Shown: positions 23,337 through 30,801, numbered from the stretch's first letter. The stretch: 35,067 bases of DNA from Silvanigrellales bacterium (GCA_020247005.1 JADCJN010000285.1:1-35067), one strand, 5' to 3'. The notes: generated by a model not told the origin, from the sequence alone. Numbers and translations are program-made.

Positions 23337-24125
23337 TCACTTGGGATCCGTCCACGGCTTGACCTTTACGGGCAGGGTGCGGATGTGGGCCACGACGCGC
23401 TCGACCTCGGCACGCGAATAGAAACCATGGTAACCAGGCATATTCGCGTATGCCACCCCTGTCGCTTTGCGTCCTTTCAGTCCGAACGCGATGGCAGACA
23501 TGAGTGCCTCGTCCGATTTCTTCGCGAACTCGGTTTCCTTCGCCTTTACATTCGACCCTGGAGGCACGGGCAATACGAAGGCGTCCTTGCCATCGCCATG
23601 GCAGAACGCGCACTGAACCTCGGAGCCAACCTTTTCTTCCCCTTTCTTGCCTTGCAGTATCTCGGCACCCTGAAGGCCCGCGTCGGCAGGCAAAACCACG
23701 CAAGACATGCCGGCACAGGTGTTCATCGCACGGCACGTATGGTCTATTCTCGTGCCATAGCTGAACGAGAAGCCCTTGCAGCTATTGACCCCGGCGCAGC
23801 TCGCATGAATTTCCACGATGCCGGCCGCCGTCTTGCACTCTTGCGTGAACGACTTCAGGGTCACACCCTCGAGCTTTTCAGTCTTTTTGGTGATCTTCGG
23901 CTTCACAGCGGGCACTTCGACAATCCGCTCCTTTGTGATGACTTCAGGGTCGGCGGACTCGCTTCCGCAGGCAGCCAACAGCCCTCCCGCAACAAGAGCG
24001 CTCCCAGAAAGAGCCATCCGCGCCACCGACAAGAGCCGGCGCTTGTTGACTTCGACCTGACGTGGCTGGTTTGAGCAAGGCTGGATGGGCTCGGTGGGGT
24101 GGGTAGGCTCGGCCGGAAGTTCCAT
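23337..24125 (-). CDS. Cys-rich domain fused to c-type cytochrome, lipoprotein; candidate MNIO substrate
   Basis: A 262-residue protein. I chose ATG 24125 because AGGAG lies nine bases upstream. After a 27-residue N-region comes a twin-arginine-like signal (NKRRLLSVARMALSG) ending in the lipobox GGLLAAC (Cys53). A Lys/Glu/Val-rich linker follows. Residues 97-142 form a six-Cys domain (Cys97, 110, 116, 131, 137, 142) with two copies of C-x3-N-x-C-x-G (SCAGVNSCKG and TCRAMNTCAG). This pattern is seen in Cys-rich precursors next to DUF692 enzymes (BufA-like). A class I cytochrome domain follows, with CAFCH (172-176) and a Met in YANMPGYH. It is the first gene of the MNIO cassette and lies 102 bases after the RegA-like gene. 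A copper- or redox-active RiPP-cytochrome hybrid is inferred. Confidence 0.88.
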   Translation of the reverse strand: MELPAEPTHPTEPIQPCSNQPRQVEVNKRRLLSVARMALSGSALVAGGLLAACGSESADPEVITKERIVEVPAVKPKITKKTEKLEGVTLKSFTQECKTAAGIVEIHASCAGVNSCKGFSFSYGTRIDHTCRAMNTCAGMSCVVLPADAGLQGAEILQGKKGEEKVGSEVQCAFCHGDGKDAFVLPVPPGSNVKAKETEFAKKSDEALMSAIAFGLKGRKATGVAYANMPGYHGFYSRAEVERVVAHIRTLPVKVKPWTDPK

Positions 24126-24182
24126 GTCTTCAAACTCCTGCAAAAAAGGTGAATTCCAAGCTACGGCACCAGGAGTCAGAGG

Positions 24183-24205
24183 CACCGCAGCAAATTGTTG
24201 CGGTG
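24183..24205 (-). other. Hairpin between the RegA-like gene and the cytochrome/MNIO cassette
   Basis: CACCGCA (24183-24189) and TGCGGTG (24199-24205) are a perfect 7-bp inverted repeat with a 9-base loop. No T tract follows on the minus strand, so it looks like an attenuation or processing site rather than a strong terminator. A run of nine G (24216-24224) lies next to the regA stop. Confidence 0.45.
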
Positions 24206-24227
24206 GAAGAGGGTTGGGGGGGGGAAT

Positions 24228-24845
24228 CTAGTTCGTGTGGTCGGCCGCGTCGTCTTCCAAATCGTCGCCGGCCTCCATTCCCACAAAAGTTGCAGCAGCA
24301 GGATACTTGCGGAGTTTTCGCTGAAGACTTTGGCGGTGTAAGCCAAGTCGCCTTGCTGCCTGCGTAATATTCCAATCGCATTGAGCAAGCACAAACTCGA
24401 TAAGCTCGTACTCGTATTGCGCAAGGCGTGATGACTCCCCATCTGTCTTCGACAGGTCGAAGCCGTCTGCCACGCCCTCAATCCACAGGGCTTGTTCAAT
24501 GAGTTCGATGTTCGAGGGCTTGAGAATGCAGTTCACAGCGCCGCCCCTCATCGACTCCACAGTTGTCGCGGTGGTGGGATAGCCCGTGAGCATCACGGCT
24601 CGACAGGAACTGTTTGCCGACAAAAGCGGTTTGAGCAAGCGAAAGCCGAGCTCACCTCTCACGCGAAGATCTAAAATAGCAAAATCGAATGCACACCCAC
24701 TTTCTATGGCGCACTTGGCGTTTTCGAGAGTGGAAGCTTCGAAGACAGTATAGCCGCGCTCTTTGAATTCGAGCACGAGTGTTTGCCGGAAGGCATCGTC
24801 ATCGTCCACAATAAGAAGACTTCGACCTCGAGATTTTTCATTCAT
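24228..24845 (-). CDS. regA: RegA/ActR/PrrA-like redox response regulator
   Basis: A 205-residue response regulator. I chose ATG 24845, which overlaps the sensor kinase stop by eight bases. The receiver has the acidic pocket LLIVDDDD, phosphoacceptor Asp59 (FAILDLRVRGELG), Thr87 (MLTGYPTTAT) and Lys109 (ILKPSN). The C-terminus is a Fis-type helix-turn-helix (CDWNITQAARRLGLHRQSLQRKLRKY), which matches the RegA family ending closely. RegA orthologues lack an AAA+ domain and act at sigma-70 promoters to control respiration, cytochromes and related genes. The next genes downstream on the same strand are the cytochrome/MNIO cassette, and cytochrome bd-like genes are divergent nearby; both are natural targets. 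Confidence 0.9.
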   Translation of the reverse strand: MNEKSRGRSLLIVDDDDAFRQTLVLEFKERGYTVFEASTLENAKCAIESGCAFDFAILDLRVRGELGFRLLKPLLSANSSCRAVMLTGYPTTATTVESMRGGAVNCILKPSNIELIEQALWIEGVADGFDLSKTDGESSRLAQYEYELIEFVLAQCDWNITQAARRLGLHRQSLQRKLRKYPAAATFVGMEAGDDLEDDAADHTN

Positions 24846-26115
24846 CAGTGCGGCCCTCATTGGCGATGGGCAACTCAAGTTGAACACAGGACCCTCGTTC
24901 AGAAGCATCTTCAACTCTGAGTGACCCACCCATGGCATGGCAGAGGGTGTGTGCATGGTAAAGCCCCAATCCGCTTCCCTCCGCGTGAGTGGAAAAGAAA
25001 GGCGAGCCTAAATTCTCTCGAATGAGCGCAGGGAAACCCGGCCCTTCATCTTTGACGCGGAGAGTCACGATTCCCTCGCGAGGGCACTCGAGCAGGACTG
25101 TTATAGATTCCCCTCGCGTCGCTGCATTGGCCCTCCAGGCGTTGTCGAGCAAGTCGAGAAGCATCTGCGTGAACGATACGAGTGGCGCGCGCACGGACAC
25201 CCCCGACGTAAGGTCTACGATCTCAACCTTGGACTTGTCGGACTCCCAGCCGCGCACAGTCTGGGCAACGAGCGGCGAAAGCGCGTGAGTGCCGAAGTCG
25301 GCCTCTTCCGGAGCCATCTGGCGTTGAAGCAACGTGCGCAAGGAGCGCTCGCAGCGGGCACTGGCCTCGATAGCTTCCTTGAGGTCGGCGTTCCCCTCCA
25401 GCAAATCGTTGCGGGCGAGCCTGGCAAGGCGCAGGCGCAGGGTCGCGAGCGGCGTGGCGAACTCATGTGAAAAACCGGTGGCAATGACTCCAAACGCGCG
25501 CAGCCTGTCGATGCGGTGCCGGCTTTCGCGGACGCGCTCGAGTTCTTTTTTCCGGGCATCGATTTGATGCGCAATCCAAGCCAGGAGCCCGACAAGAAAG
25601 AGCAACAAAACAGCTTGCGCAGGATAGAGTTGCGCGCTTGGCGTCGGCTGTGAATAGAGCGCCTGAGGCACAACTGGATCCCAGTGCAGCACGACAAGTG
25701 CCCACGCGAGAAACAGAACGTAATATGTGAGCCAGGCACCGCGGAGCAGCAATGCGCCAAGTGCGCCGTGAAAAAGAAGCAGCGGCGCAAATGGATTCCA
25801 CGGACCACCGGTGAGCATCAGAAGTAACGTCAAAGACAGCGCATCGAAGGCGAGTTGGAAGAACAGAAATCCTTTCGTTGCGTCTATGCGCCTACGGGCA
25901 AGAACACCTCGACTGACGACGGTGAACAGCGCCATGAAGGCGATGATCGCCATAAAGGACAAGAGGCGATCGCCTGGAAGCCAACCGAGGCGAAGCGCGG
26001 GCCAAACCGCGAGAGCCTGGCCGCCAAGTGCCCACCACCGAAGTCTGAGGACGAGGTCGACTCCCACTGCGTCGTCATTGGACGTCATGGATGCCCTTTT
26101 TTCAGGTGACGTCAT
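24838..26115 (-). CDS. regB: RegB/PrrB-like redox-sensing histidine kinase
   Basis: A 425-residue membrane kinase. Its ATG begins one base after the LRR gene stop, so translation is coupled. About six membrane helices (residues 25-185) include GGPWNPF (103-109), the GGxxNPF quinone-sensing motif specific to RegB/PrrB/ActS. The H-box is GFSHEFATPLATLRLRLARL with His217. The ATPase domain has LLDLLDNAWRANA (N box), VKDEGPGFP (G1) and GSGLGLYHAHTL (G2). RegB orthologues respond to quinone pool redox state and to oxygen. It is followed by the cognate regulator gene with overlap. I do not see the redox-active Cys at its usual place after the H-box. Confidence 0.9.
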   Translation of the reverse strand: MTSPEKRASMTSNDDAVGVDLVLRLRWWALGGQALAVWPALRLGWLPGDRLLSFMAIIAFMALFTVVSRGVLARRRIDATKGFLFFQLAFDALSLTLLLMLTGGPWNPFAPLLLFHGALGALLLRGAWLTYYVLFLAWALVVLHWDPVVPQALYSQPTPSAQLYPAQAVLLLFLVGLLAWIAHQIDARKKELERVRESRHRIDRLRAFGVIATGFSHEFATPLATLRLRLARLARNDLLEGNADLKEAIEASARCERSLRTLLQRQMAPEEADFGTHALSPLVAQTVRGWESDKSKVEIVDLTSGVSVRAPLVSFTQMLLDLLDNAWRANAATRGESITVLLECPREGIVTLRVKDEGPGFPALIRENLGSPFFSTHAEGSGLGLYHAHTLCHAMGGSLRVEDASERGSCVQLELPIANEGRTDE

Positions 26116-26116
26116 G

Positions 26117-27136
26117 TCAATTCAAACTCGCGCACACGTCTGCCACTGCTCGCGAAAGTGCATCTTGAGGGCACTCGTCCTTCGAAATGGGATTGTCTCG
26201 AACTGAGAGAGTTGTGATTTTCGCAAGCGACCTGAGGGGTGTGAGAGAGGCCACGCTGTTGTTGCGAACATTGAGAAGAGCGAGATTCGGGACATCGGCG
26301 AGCGGCGAGAGCGAAGTGATACTGTTGCCCCACAGAGCGATTGCTTGAAGCGCGCTCAGACCTCGGAGCGGCGAAAGATCTGAAATTCTGTTCTTTCCCC
26401 CGATGACGACATTCAGCCCTTTGAGGGCCACAAGCGGAACAAGATCATTCACGCTATTGTTCGTGAACTCCAAGACCCTGAGCGCCGACAGGCTCGAAAG
26501 TGGCGAAAGCGAAGCGATGCGGTTGCTTGAAATGATAATGCGCTGAAGCTGTGTCAAGGAGCGCAGAGGGCCAAGATCTTCGATGTCGTTCTGACTGGCG
26601 GAAAGAACTTGTAGACGCGATGCTCCTGCCGCGAGGGGAGTCAGATCGCGTATCTGATTCCGTGCGATCGAAAGATCTACGAGTGACGCGAGCCTCGGAA
26701 GAGTCTCGAGTCCAACATCGTTATTGCTGACCCAAAGCGTGCGGAGCTTCTGCATGGAAGCAAGCGGGGAGAGATCAACGATACGGTTGTTCGACAGGTA
26801 AAGCTTATCGAGTGACGTGAACGACGAAAGCGGACCAAGATCGGAGATGGACTCGTTCTGGAGATCGAGTTCGAACAGTTGCATGAGGCGCGAATTCGCT
26901 TCGTCGCAATCTTCCGTGCCGGCCCGCGCGAGCAGGGCCTTCACCGTCACCCGAGTTTCGAGCTTGGGTTCCGCGTCCTTGCAAGAGGAAAGAAACGATG
27001 GAGTTGCGCGCATCTGCAAGAGCCGCGCATCGCTCCGAACGGCACGGCCACATGCACTGAGCAAAGGCAGGACGACGATGGCAACCGAGAGCGGAATCAA
27101 ACCCCAAAAGGCACGGCAACCCATAAAGCTTGTCAT
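26117..27136 (-). CDS. Leucine-rich-repeat lipoprotein coupled to the RegB-like kinase
   Basis: A 339-residue protein. I chose ATG 27136 because GGGAG lies five bases upstream and a lipobox follows (VLPLLSAC, Cys29). Residues about 85-325 hold ten 21-23-residue repeats of the form N-x-I-x-D-L-x-P-L (for example NNRIVDLSPLASMQKLRTLWVS). This is the SDS22/internalin-like class of leucine-rich repeats, giving a curved binding surface. It is divergent from the YcnI-like gene and one base ahead of the RegB-like kinase gene. A periplasmic protein co-made with a membrane sensor could be an accessory sensor or ligand receptor; this is inference from position. Confidence 0.88.
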   Translation of the reverse strand: MTSFMGCRAFWGLIPLSVAIVVLPLLSACGRAVRSDARLLQMRATPSFLSSCKDAEPKLETRVTVKALLARAGTEDCDEANSRLMQLFELDLQNESISDLGPLSSFTSLDKLYLSNNRIVDLSPLASMQKLRTLWVSNNDVGLETLPRLASLVDLSIARNQIRDLTPLAAGASRLQVLSASQNDIEDLGPLRSLTQLQRIIISSNRIASLSPLSSLSALRVLEFTNNSVNDLVPLVALKGLNVVIGGKNRISDLSPLRGLSALQAIALWGNSITSLSPLADVPNLALLNVRNNSVASLTPLRSLAKITTLSVRDNPISKDECPQDALSRAVADVCASLN

Positions 27137-27265
27137 GGAATCTCCCTGAGTCTGGATTGAAAACGCGAACGTTACCACAAGGTCAAGTCTCGGGCGGAAG
27201 ACGCAACGATAGGCTGCACCCATGGCAGGTTCAACTCGCGAGGGAGTAGGATCCCCTCGCATCCT

Positions 27266-27286
27266 TTGATTCAGATACCGAATCAA
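27266..27286. promoter_or_regulatory. Inverted repeat between the LRR/regBA operon and ycnI
   Basis: TTGATTC (27266-27272) and GAATCAA (27280-27286), with a 7-base spacer, lie in the 194-base divergent promoter region, 45 bases before the YcnI start. It is a good operator candidate. The spacing differs from the Zur-like sites at the right end of the window. Confidence 0.45.
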
Positions 27287-27330
27287 GAGCTTCCAGAGCG
27301 CCGTCAACGAAGCCCTTCGGAGATCCCACG

Positions 27331-27876
27331 ATGAAAATCCCAAAGTCTCATTTCCTTCGCGTCATGGTTTCTGCCGCCTGTTGTCTTCCAACATCGAATT
27401 CGGCCTTTGCGCACGTTGTCATAACAAGCCCGAGCGCAAAGGCGGGAGGTTACGCGAAGCTCACAATCGGCATTGGCCATGGCTGCGACGGTTCCCCGAC
27501 AAAGGCCATCACAGTGACGATTCCTATAGAAATTATAGCCGCGAAACCTCAAATCCATTGGAACTGGAGCTCGACGACGAAATTGGAAAAGCTCGAAAGG
27601 CCCTACACGAGCCATGGAACGACAATCAGCGAACGCGTTGCGGTCGTGACATTCGTGGCCAAGGAGCCGGTCGCCGACGACCGCTACGATGAACTCGGAC
27701 TGAGCGTGCGTGTCGCACAAGACGCAAAAGGTGACCTCGTGCTTCCCGTGAAGCAGGAATGTGAAAAGGGCACGATCGAATGGAAAGACGGGAAAGAGGC
27801 GAAATCGGAGTATCCAGCTCCGAAACTGCGTGTGCAGAGGAACCGAACGGAACAAGGAAACGCTCACTCCCACTAG
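27331..27876 (+). CDS. ycnI: YcnI-like (DUF1775) periplasmic copper protein
   Basis: A 181-residue protein; GGAG lies eight bases before the ATG. The signal peptide is cut after NSAFA (27), so mature residue 1 is His28 (HVVITSP). This N-terminal His is the copper ligand in the monohistidine brace described for YcnI. The DUF1775 body has GGYAKLTIGIGHGCDGSPTKAI, TVTIPIEI, KPQIHWNWSST, and AVVTFVAKEPVADDRYDELGL. No C-terminal membrane anchor is present; the tail is polar and ends HSH. It lies upstream of the cytochrome bd-like genes with a 162-base gap. A role delivering or buffering copper in the periplasm is expected. Confidence 0.9.
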   Translation: MKIPKSHFLRVMVSAACCLPTSNSAFAHVVITSPSAKAGGYAKLTIGIGHGCDGSPTKAITVTIPIEIIAAKPQIHWNWSSTTKLEKLERPYTSHGTTISERVAVVTFVAKEPVADDRYDELGLSVRVAQDAKGDLVLPVKQECEKGTIEWKDGKEAKSEYPAPKLRVQRNRTEQGNAHSH

Positions 27877-27948
27877 CGCAGAGACCCATCCAACACCTTC
27901 GTTCCCTTCCACGGATTGAGCAGTCCAGTGACCGAGCCATAGCGCTGT

Positions 27949-27978
27949 GCAGCACATTGTTGCGCAACGGCGTGCTGC
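27949..27978. promoter_or_regulatory. 30-bp nested dyad upstream of the CydA-like operon
   Basis: Outer arms GCAGCAC (27949-27955) and GTGCTGC (27972-27978) are perfect inverted repeats. Centred between them is a perfect 10-bp palindrome, GTTGCGCAAC (27959-27968), with 3-base spacers on both sides. It lies 60 bases before the first CydA-like start. No T tract follows, so an operator is more likely than a terminator. Confidence 0.5.
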
Positions 27979-28038
27979 ATTGAATGAAACTCCGCAACAC
28001 CGATAACACCTCGCACTCAACACGCGAGGAACGGCTGC

Positions 28039-29445
28039 ATGGATTTCCCTCTCTTCCACATGGACTTCTTCAACAATCGCATTCTGATTGCCGGTGTCGC
28101 CATCCTTCACGTCCTCATCAATCATGCCCTGGCCGTGGGGGGCATCCCGCTCGTGGTCTGGTTGGAGCGAAAAGGCATCGTAACAGGTGACGAGCGCTGG
28201 GATGCCTTGGCGCGCAAGATCATGTTTACGTTCTTCGTTGTCACCACGACCGTGGGAGCCATGTCGGGCGTCGGCATCTGGTTCGCAGCCTCTCTGGTCA
28301 ACCCGGCAGCCATTGGCAGCCTCTTGCGAGTGTTCTTTTGGGCCTGGTTCGTAGAGTGGTTCATCTTCGTCACGGAAGTCATTCTCATCCTCATTTACAT
28401 GCTGACTTGGAAGAGCTGGACGGGTGAAAAGAAGAAGGCTCACTTCCGTTTTGGTGTGTTCCTTTCCGTGGCCTCGTGGATCACCATGGCGCTCATTGTG
28501 AGCATCCTTGCGTTCATGATGGATTCGGGCAGCTGGCTGACCGATCGAAGCCTCTTTTCCGGAATGCTCAATCCTCTTTATCTCCCCCAGCTGGCTTTCC
28601 GCACGCCTTTGGCCTTGGCGATGGGAGGAGCTGCAGCACTTTGCCTCGTTCCCTTCTTCTGCAAAGCCGATCAGGAGTTCCGAGCCAAAGCGGCAAGAGC
28701 CTGCGCGATCTGGACTTTGCTGTGGCTGATTCCCTGCATTGCAGGAAGTGTTTGGTACCACTCACGCATCCCGGCCTCTATGGTCGGCAACATGGCTGTT
28801 GCTCTCACGACGCAAGCCTTCACGGACTGGTATTCGCTGTTGAACTGGGTTCTCATCGGTGCCGTCGCAACAGTCCTAGCGCTCTGTTTCTTTACTGTCC
28901 TCGTGCCAAGGCGAATTCCCAGTGCTGCGAACTTCGTTCCTTTGCTCGCCCTGTGCGCCCTTCTCGGGCTCTTTGAAAGGGTTCGAGAATTCATTCGAAA
29001 GCCCTACGCCATCGCCAACTATCTCTACTCTAATGGTTATCGCTCTGAAGACACGAGTCTTCTGCAGCGAGACGGTGTTCTAGTCCACTCAGCCTTCGCA
29101 CGTGTGCGCAAGGTTACAAAAGAGAACACGCTTGAGGCCGGACGCGAAGTGTTCCTTCTGACATGCACGCGGTGCCATACCACCACGGGAGTCAATGGCA
29201 TTGTTGACGTCGTGGAACGCATGTACGGCACAAAGGCGACACGAGCCGCATGGGATGCGCAGGCTCTTTCCAACTACATCGCCAGTATGCACAACGCACG
29301 ATCCTTCATGCCGCCCTTCCCGGGGTCTGAAGCCGAACGCGATGCGCTGTCAGCCTACATTATCAGCCTTCGAAACTCGCCTCGGACTCTTGAAGGCGCG
29401 CAATCGGCGGGCGTAGGCCCCTTGGCACCAAAGGAGTTTCCATGA
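28039..29445 (+). CDS. CydA-like membrane subunit with C-terminal c-type heme domain (subunit 1)
   Basis: A 468-residue protein; GAGGA lies eight bases before the ATG. About nine membrane helices (residues 12-318) resemble cytochrome bd subunit I. Helix 1 has His24 and His29 (LHVLINHALAVGG); helix 3 has two glutamates (VEWFIFVTE, Glu106 and Glu113), comparable to Glu99/Glu107 of CydA. The segment where CydA has its b558 His reads LPQLAFRTPLAL, without His. The cytoplasmic Q-loop and GRQPW motif are missing. After FERVREFIRKPY comes a cytochrome c domain with CTRCH (376-380) and a Met in SFMPPFPG. Heme-c-bearing groups are known in the cytochrome bd superfamily. It overlaps the next, related gene by ATGA. 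The electron donor may be quinol or a c-type cytochrome. Confidence 0.82.
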   Translation: MDFPLFHMDFFNNRILIAGVAILHVLINHALAVGGIPLVVWLERKGIVTGDERWDALARKIMFTFFVVTTTVGAMSGVGIWFAASLVNPAAIGSLLRVFFWAWFVEWFIFVTEVILILIYMLTWKSWTGEKKKAHFRFGVFLSVASWITMALIVSILAFMMDSGSWLTDRSLFSGMLNPLYLPQLAFRTPLALAMGGAAALCLVPFFCKADQEFRAKAARACAIWTLLWLIPCIAGSVWYHSRIPASMVGNMAVALTTQAFTDWYSLLNWVLIGAVATVLALCFFTVLVPRRIPSAANFVPLLALCALLGLFERVREFIRKPYAIANYLYSNGYRSEDTSLLQRDGVLVHSAFARVRKVTKENTLEAGREVFLLTCTRCHTTTGVNGIVDVVERMYGTKATRAAWDAQALSNYIASMHNARSFMPPFPGSEAERDALSAYIISLRNSPRTLEGAQSAGVGPLAPKEFP

Positions 29446-30752
29446 CGACATTCCCGTTCAAAGACATCCCGCTGCCCTTGCCGGCTCCTGAGCTGTTCCT
29501 TCAAGGTGCGCTCGTCTTGGCTTTCGCTGCGCATATCCTCTTCGTCAACCTCGTCGTCGGCGGCAGCCTCCTCACGCTCTTCTTTCAGATTCGCGGACTC
29601 AAAGATCCCAAGTTCGACGAGCTGGCTCACGCCATCGCCAACACCATCACCGTGAACAAGAGTCTCGCGGTTGTTATGGGCGTGGCTCCGCTCTTGCTTC
29701 TCAACGTCCTTTATACGGTGTTTATTTACTCGTCTAACTCTCTCACCGGGTTCGCTTGGTTCCTCATCGTTCCTCTCGTGACGGCAGCGTTCGTGCTCAC
29801 CTACGCCCACAAATACAGCTGGGATGCCATGGCCGACAACAAACCGATTCACATTGCCCTCGGCGGCATGGCCACCATCCTGTTCCTCATCATTCCCCTC
29901 GTGTTCCTCACGAATACCAACCTCATGCTCTTCCCTGACAGTTGGTCGCGCGTGCAGGGCTTTTTTTCGGCTCTTGTGATGCCCAACGTCCTCCCTCGTT
30001 ACCTCCACTTCCTCGCCGCTTCCCTCTCAGTGACGGCGCTGTTTATGGTGGCCTACTCAGGCCGCTCGTCCGACATCCTCGGCTGGTTGCAGCGCCACAG
30101 GCTCCATAAAGGCAGCCTCAAGCGTGACTTTTACGGCATCGTATTCGGGGTAACGCTGGTGCAGTTCCTGGCGGGCCCCTTGGTGCTTGTCACGTTGCCT
30201 TCTCAAGGTCTGTCGTTCTTCATGCTTGCTTTCATTCTCTCGGGAGCCGCGTTAGCGGTCCTCCTCGCCCTGCTCATCTGGAAGGAGATGAAGTCGCCAG
30301 ACAGCGAGGTGGGGAACCGGTTCCCCAGCATCCTCGTGGTCATGACGACAATCGTTGCTTGCATGGTTTTAGGACGACACTTCTATCGCGAAACCGCCCT
30401 TCAGGCGCACAAAATGGAGATGAAAACACGCACAGCCGCGTTTGTCGCAGCCTCCGAGCAGGCTGCCTACGATGCGGCAAATGAGGCGCTGGCACCTAAA
30501 GATCCCCTGGTGGCCGGCAAGAGCGCCTTCGATGCGAACTGCGCCGGGTGTCATCAGCTCGACAAGAAACTGGTGGGTCCGTCGGTTCTGGAAATCGCGT
30601 CCATTTACGCATCCAACGAATCGGGAATCATCGAGTGGTCCAAAGCCCCGGGCAAGAAACGTGCGGACTCCCCGCAAATGCCGGCCATGTCTCATGTGAA
30701 AGACAAGGACCTGGCCGCCATCGCGACGTGGATGCTTGCTCAGAAAAAGTGA
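29442..30752 (+). CDS. CydA-like membrane subunit with C-terminal c-type heme domain (subunit 2)
   Basis: A 436-residue protein translationally coupled to subunit 1. Helix 1 contains AAHILFVNLVVGGSLLTLF (His31), matching the b595 His helix of CydA. A later segment reads NVLPRYLHFLAAS (His189), the place of the b558 His ligand that subunit 1 lacks. About eight membrane helices are followed by a coiled Ala/Glu linker (325-350) and a class I cytochrome c domain with CAGCH (367-371) and Met in QMPAMSHV. Two unequal CydA-like chains suggest a heterodimeric CydAA'-style enzyme with two c hemes and no CydB. Function as O2 reductase is inferred from the superfamily. A Zur-like box starts 21 bases after its stop. 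Confidence 0.82.
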   Translation: MTTFPFKDIPLPLPAPELFLQGALVLAFAAHILFVNLVVGGSLLTLFFQIRGLKDPKFDELAHAIANTITVNKSLAVVMGVAPLLLLNVLYTVFIYSSNSLTGFAWFLIVPLVTAAFVLTYAHKYSWDAMADNKPIHIALGGMATILFLIIPLVFLTNTNLMLFPDSWSRVQGFFSALVMPNVLPRYLHFLAASLSVTALFMVAYSGRSSDILGWLQRHRLHKGSLKRDFYGIVFGVTLVQFLAGPLVLVTLPSQGLSFFMLAFILSGAALAVLLALLIWKEMKSPDSEVGNRFPSILVVMTTIVACMVLGRHFYRETALQAHKMEMKTRTAAFVAASEQAAYDAANEALAPKDPLVAGKSAFDANCAGCHQLDKKLVGPSVLEIASIYASNESGIIEWSKAPGKKRADSPQMPAMSHVKDKDLAAIATWMLAQKK

Positions 30753-30773
30753 AGGTGAGGAGGCAAGCTCTTT

Positions 30774-30801
30774 ACCTTTTGATACGATTGTATCAAAAGG
30801 T
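30774..30801. promoter_or_regulatory. Zur-like box 1, upstream of the PAP2/haloperoxidase gene
   Basis: The 16-base core TGATACGATTGTATCA (30780-30795) sits in a perfect 12-bp inverted repeat: ACCTTTTGATAC, loop GATT, GTATCAAAAGGT. The same core recurs before znuA and, with changes, before rpmG and the CobW gene. It is 41 bases from the start it would control. It could also act as a weak terminator for the preceding operon, but no T tract follows. Confidence 0.75.

Noticed and set aside
24216-24224. Run of nine G as a phase-variation tract
   Set aside because: It lies just past the regA-like stop, not in a coding region or between promoter elements that I can identify.
27266-27286. TTGATTC/GAATCAA dyad as a fifth Zur site
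   Set aside because: The spacer between half sites differs from the other four boxes and the neighbouring genes concern copper and redox rather than zinc.
27304-28761. A 485-codon open frame on the minus strand
   Set aside because: It is antisense to the YcnI and CydA-like genes, its translation is His/Glu/Arg-rich without domains, and the opposite strand has clear families with good start sites.
30774-30801. The long palindrome as a terminator of the CydA-like operon
   Set aside because: There is no T tract after the stem, and its core recurs before three zinc-related genes, so an operator explains it better. A dual role is not excluded.
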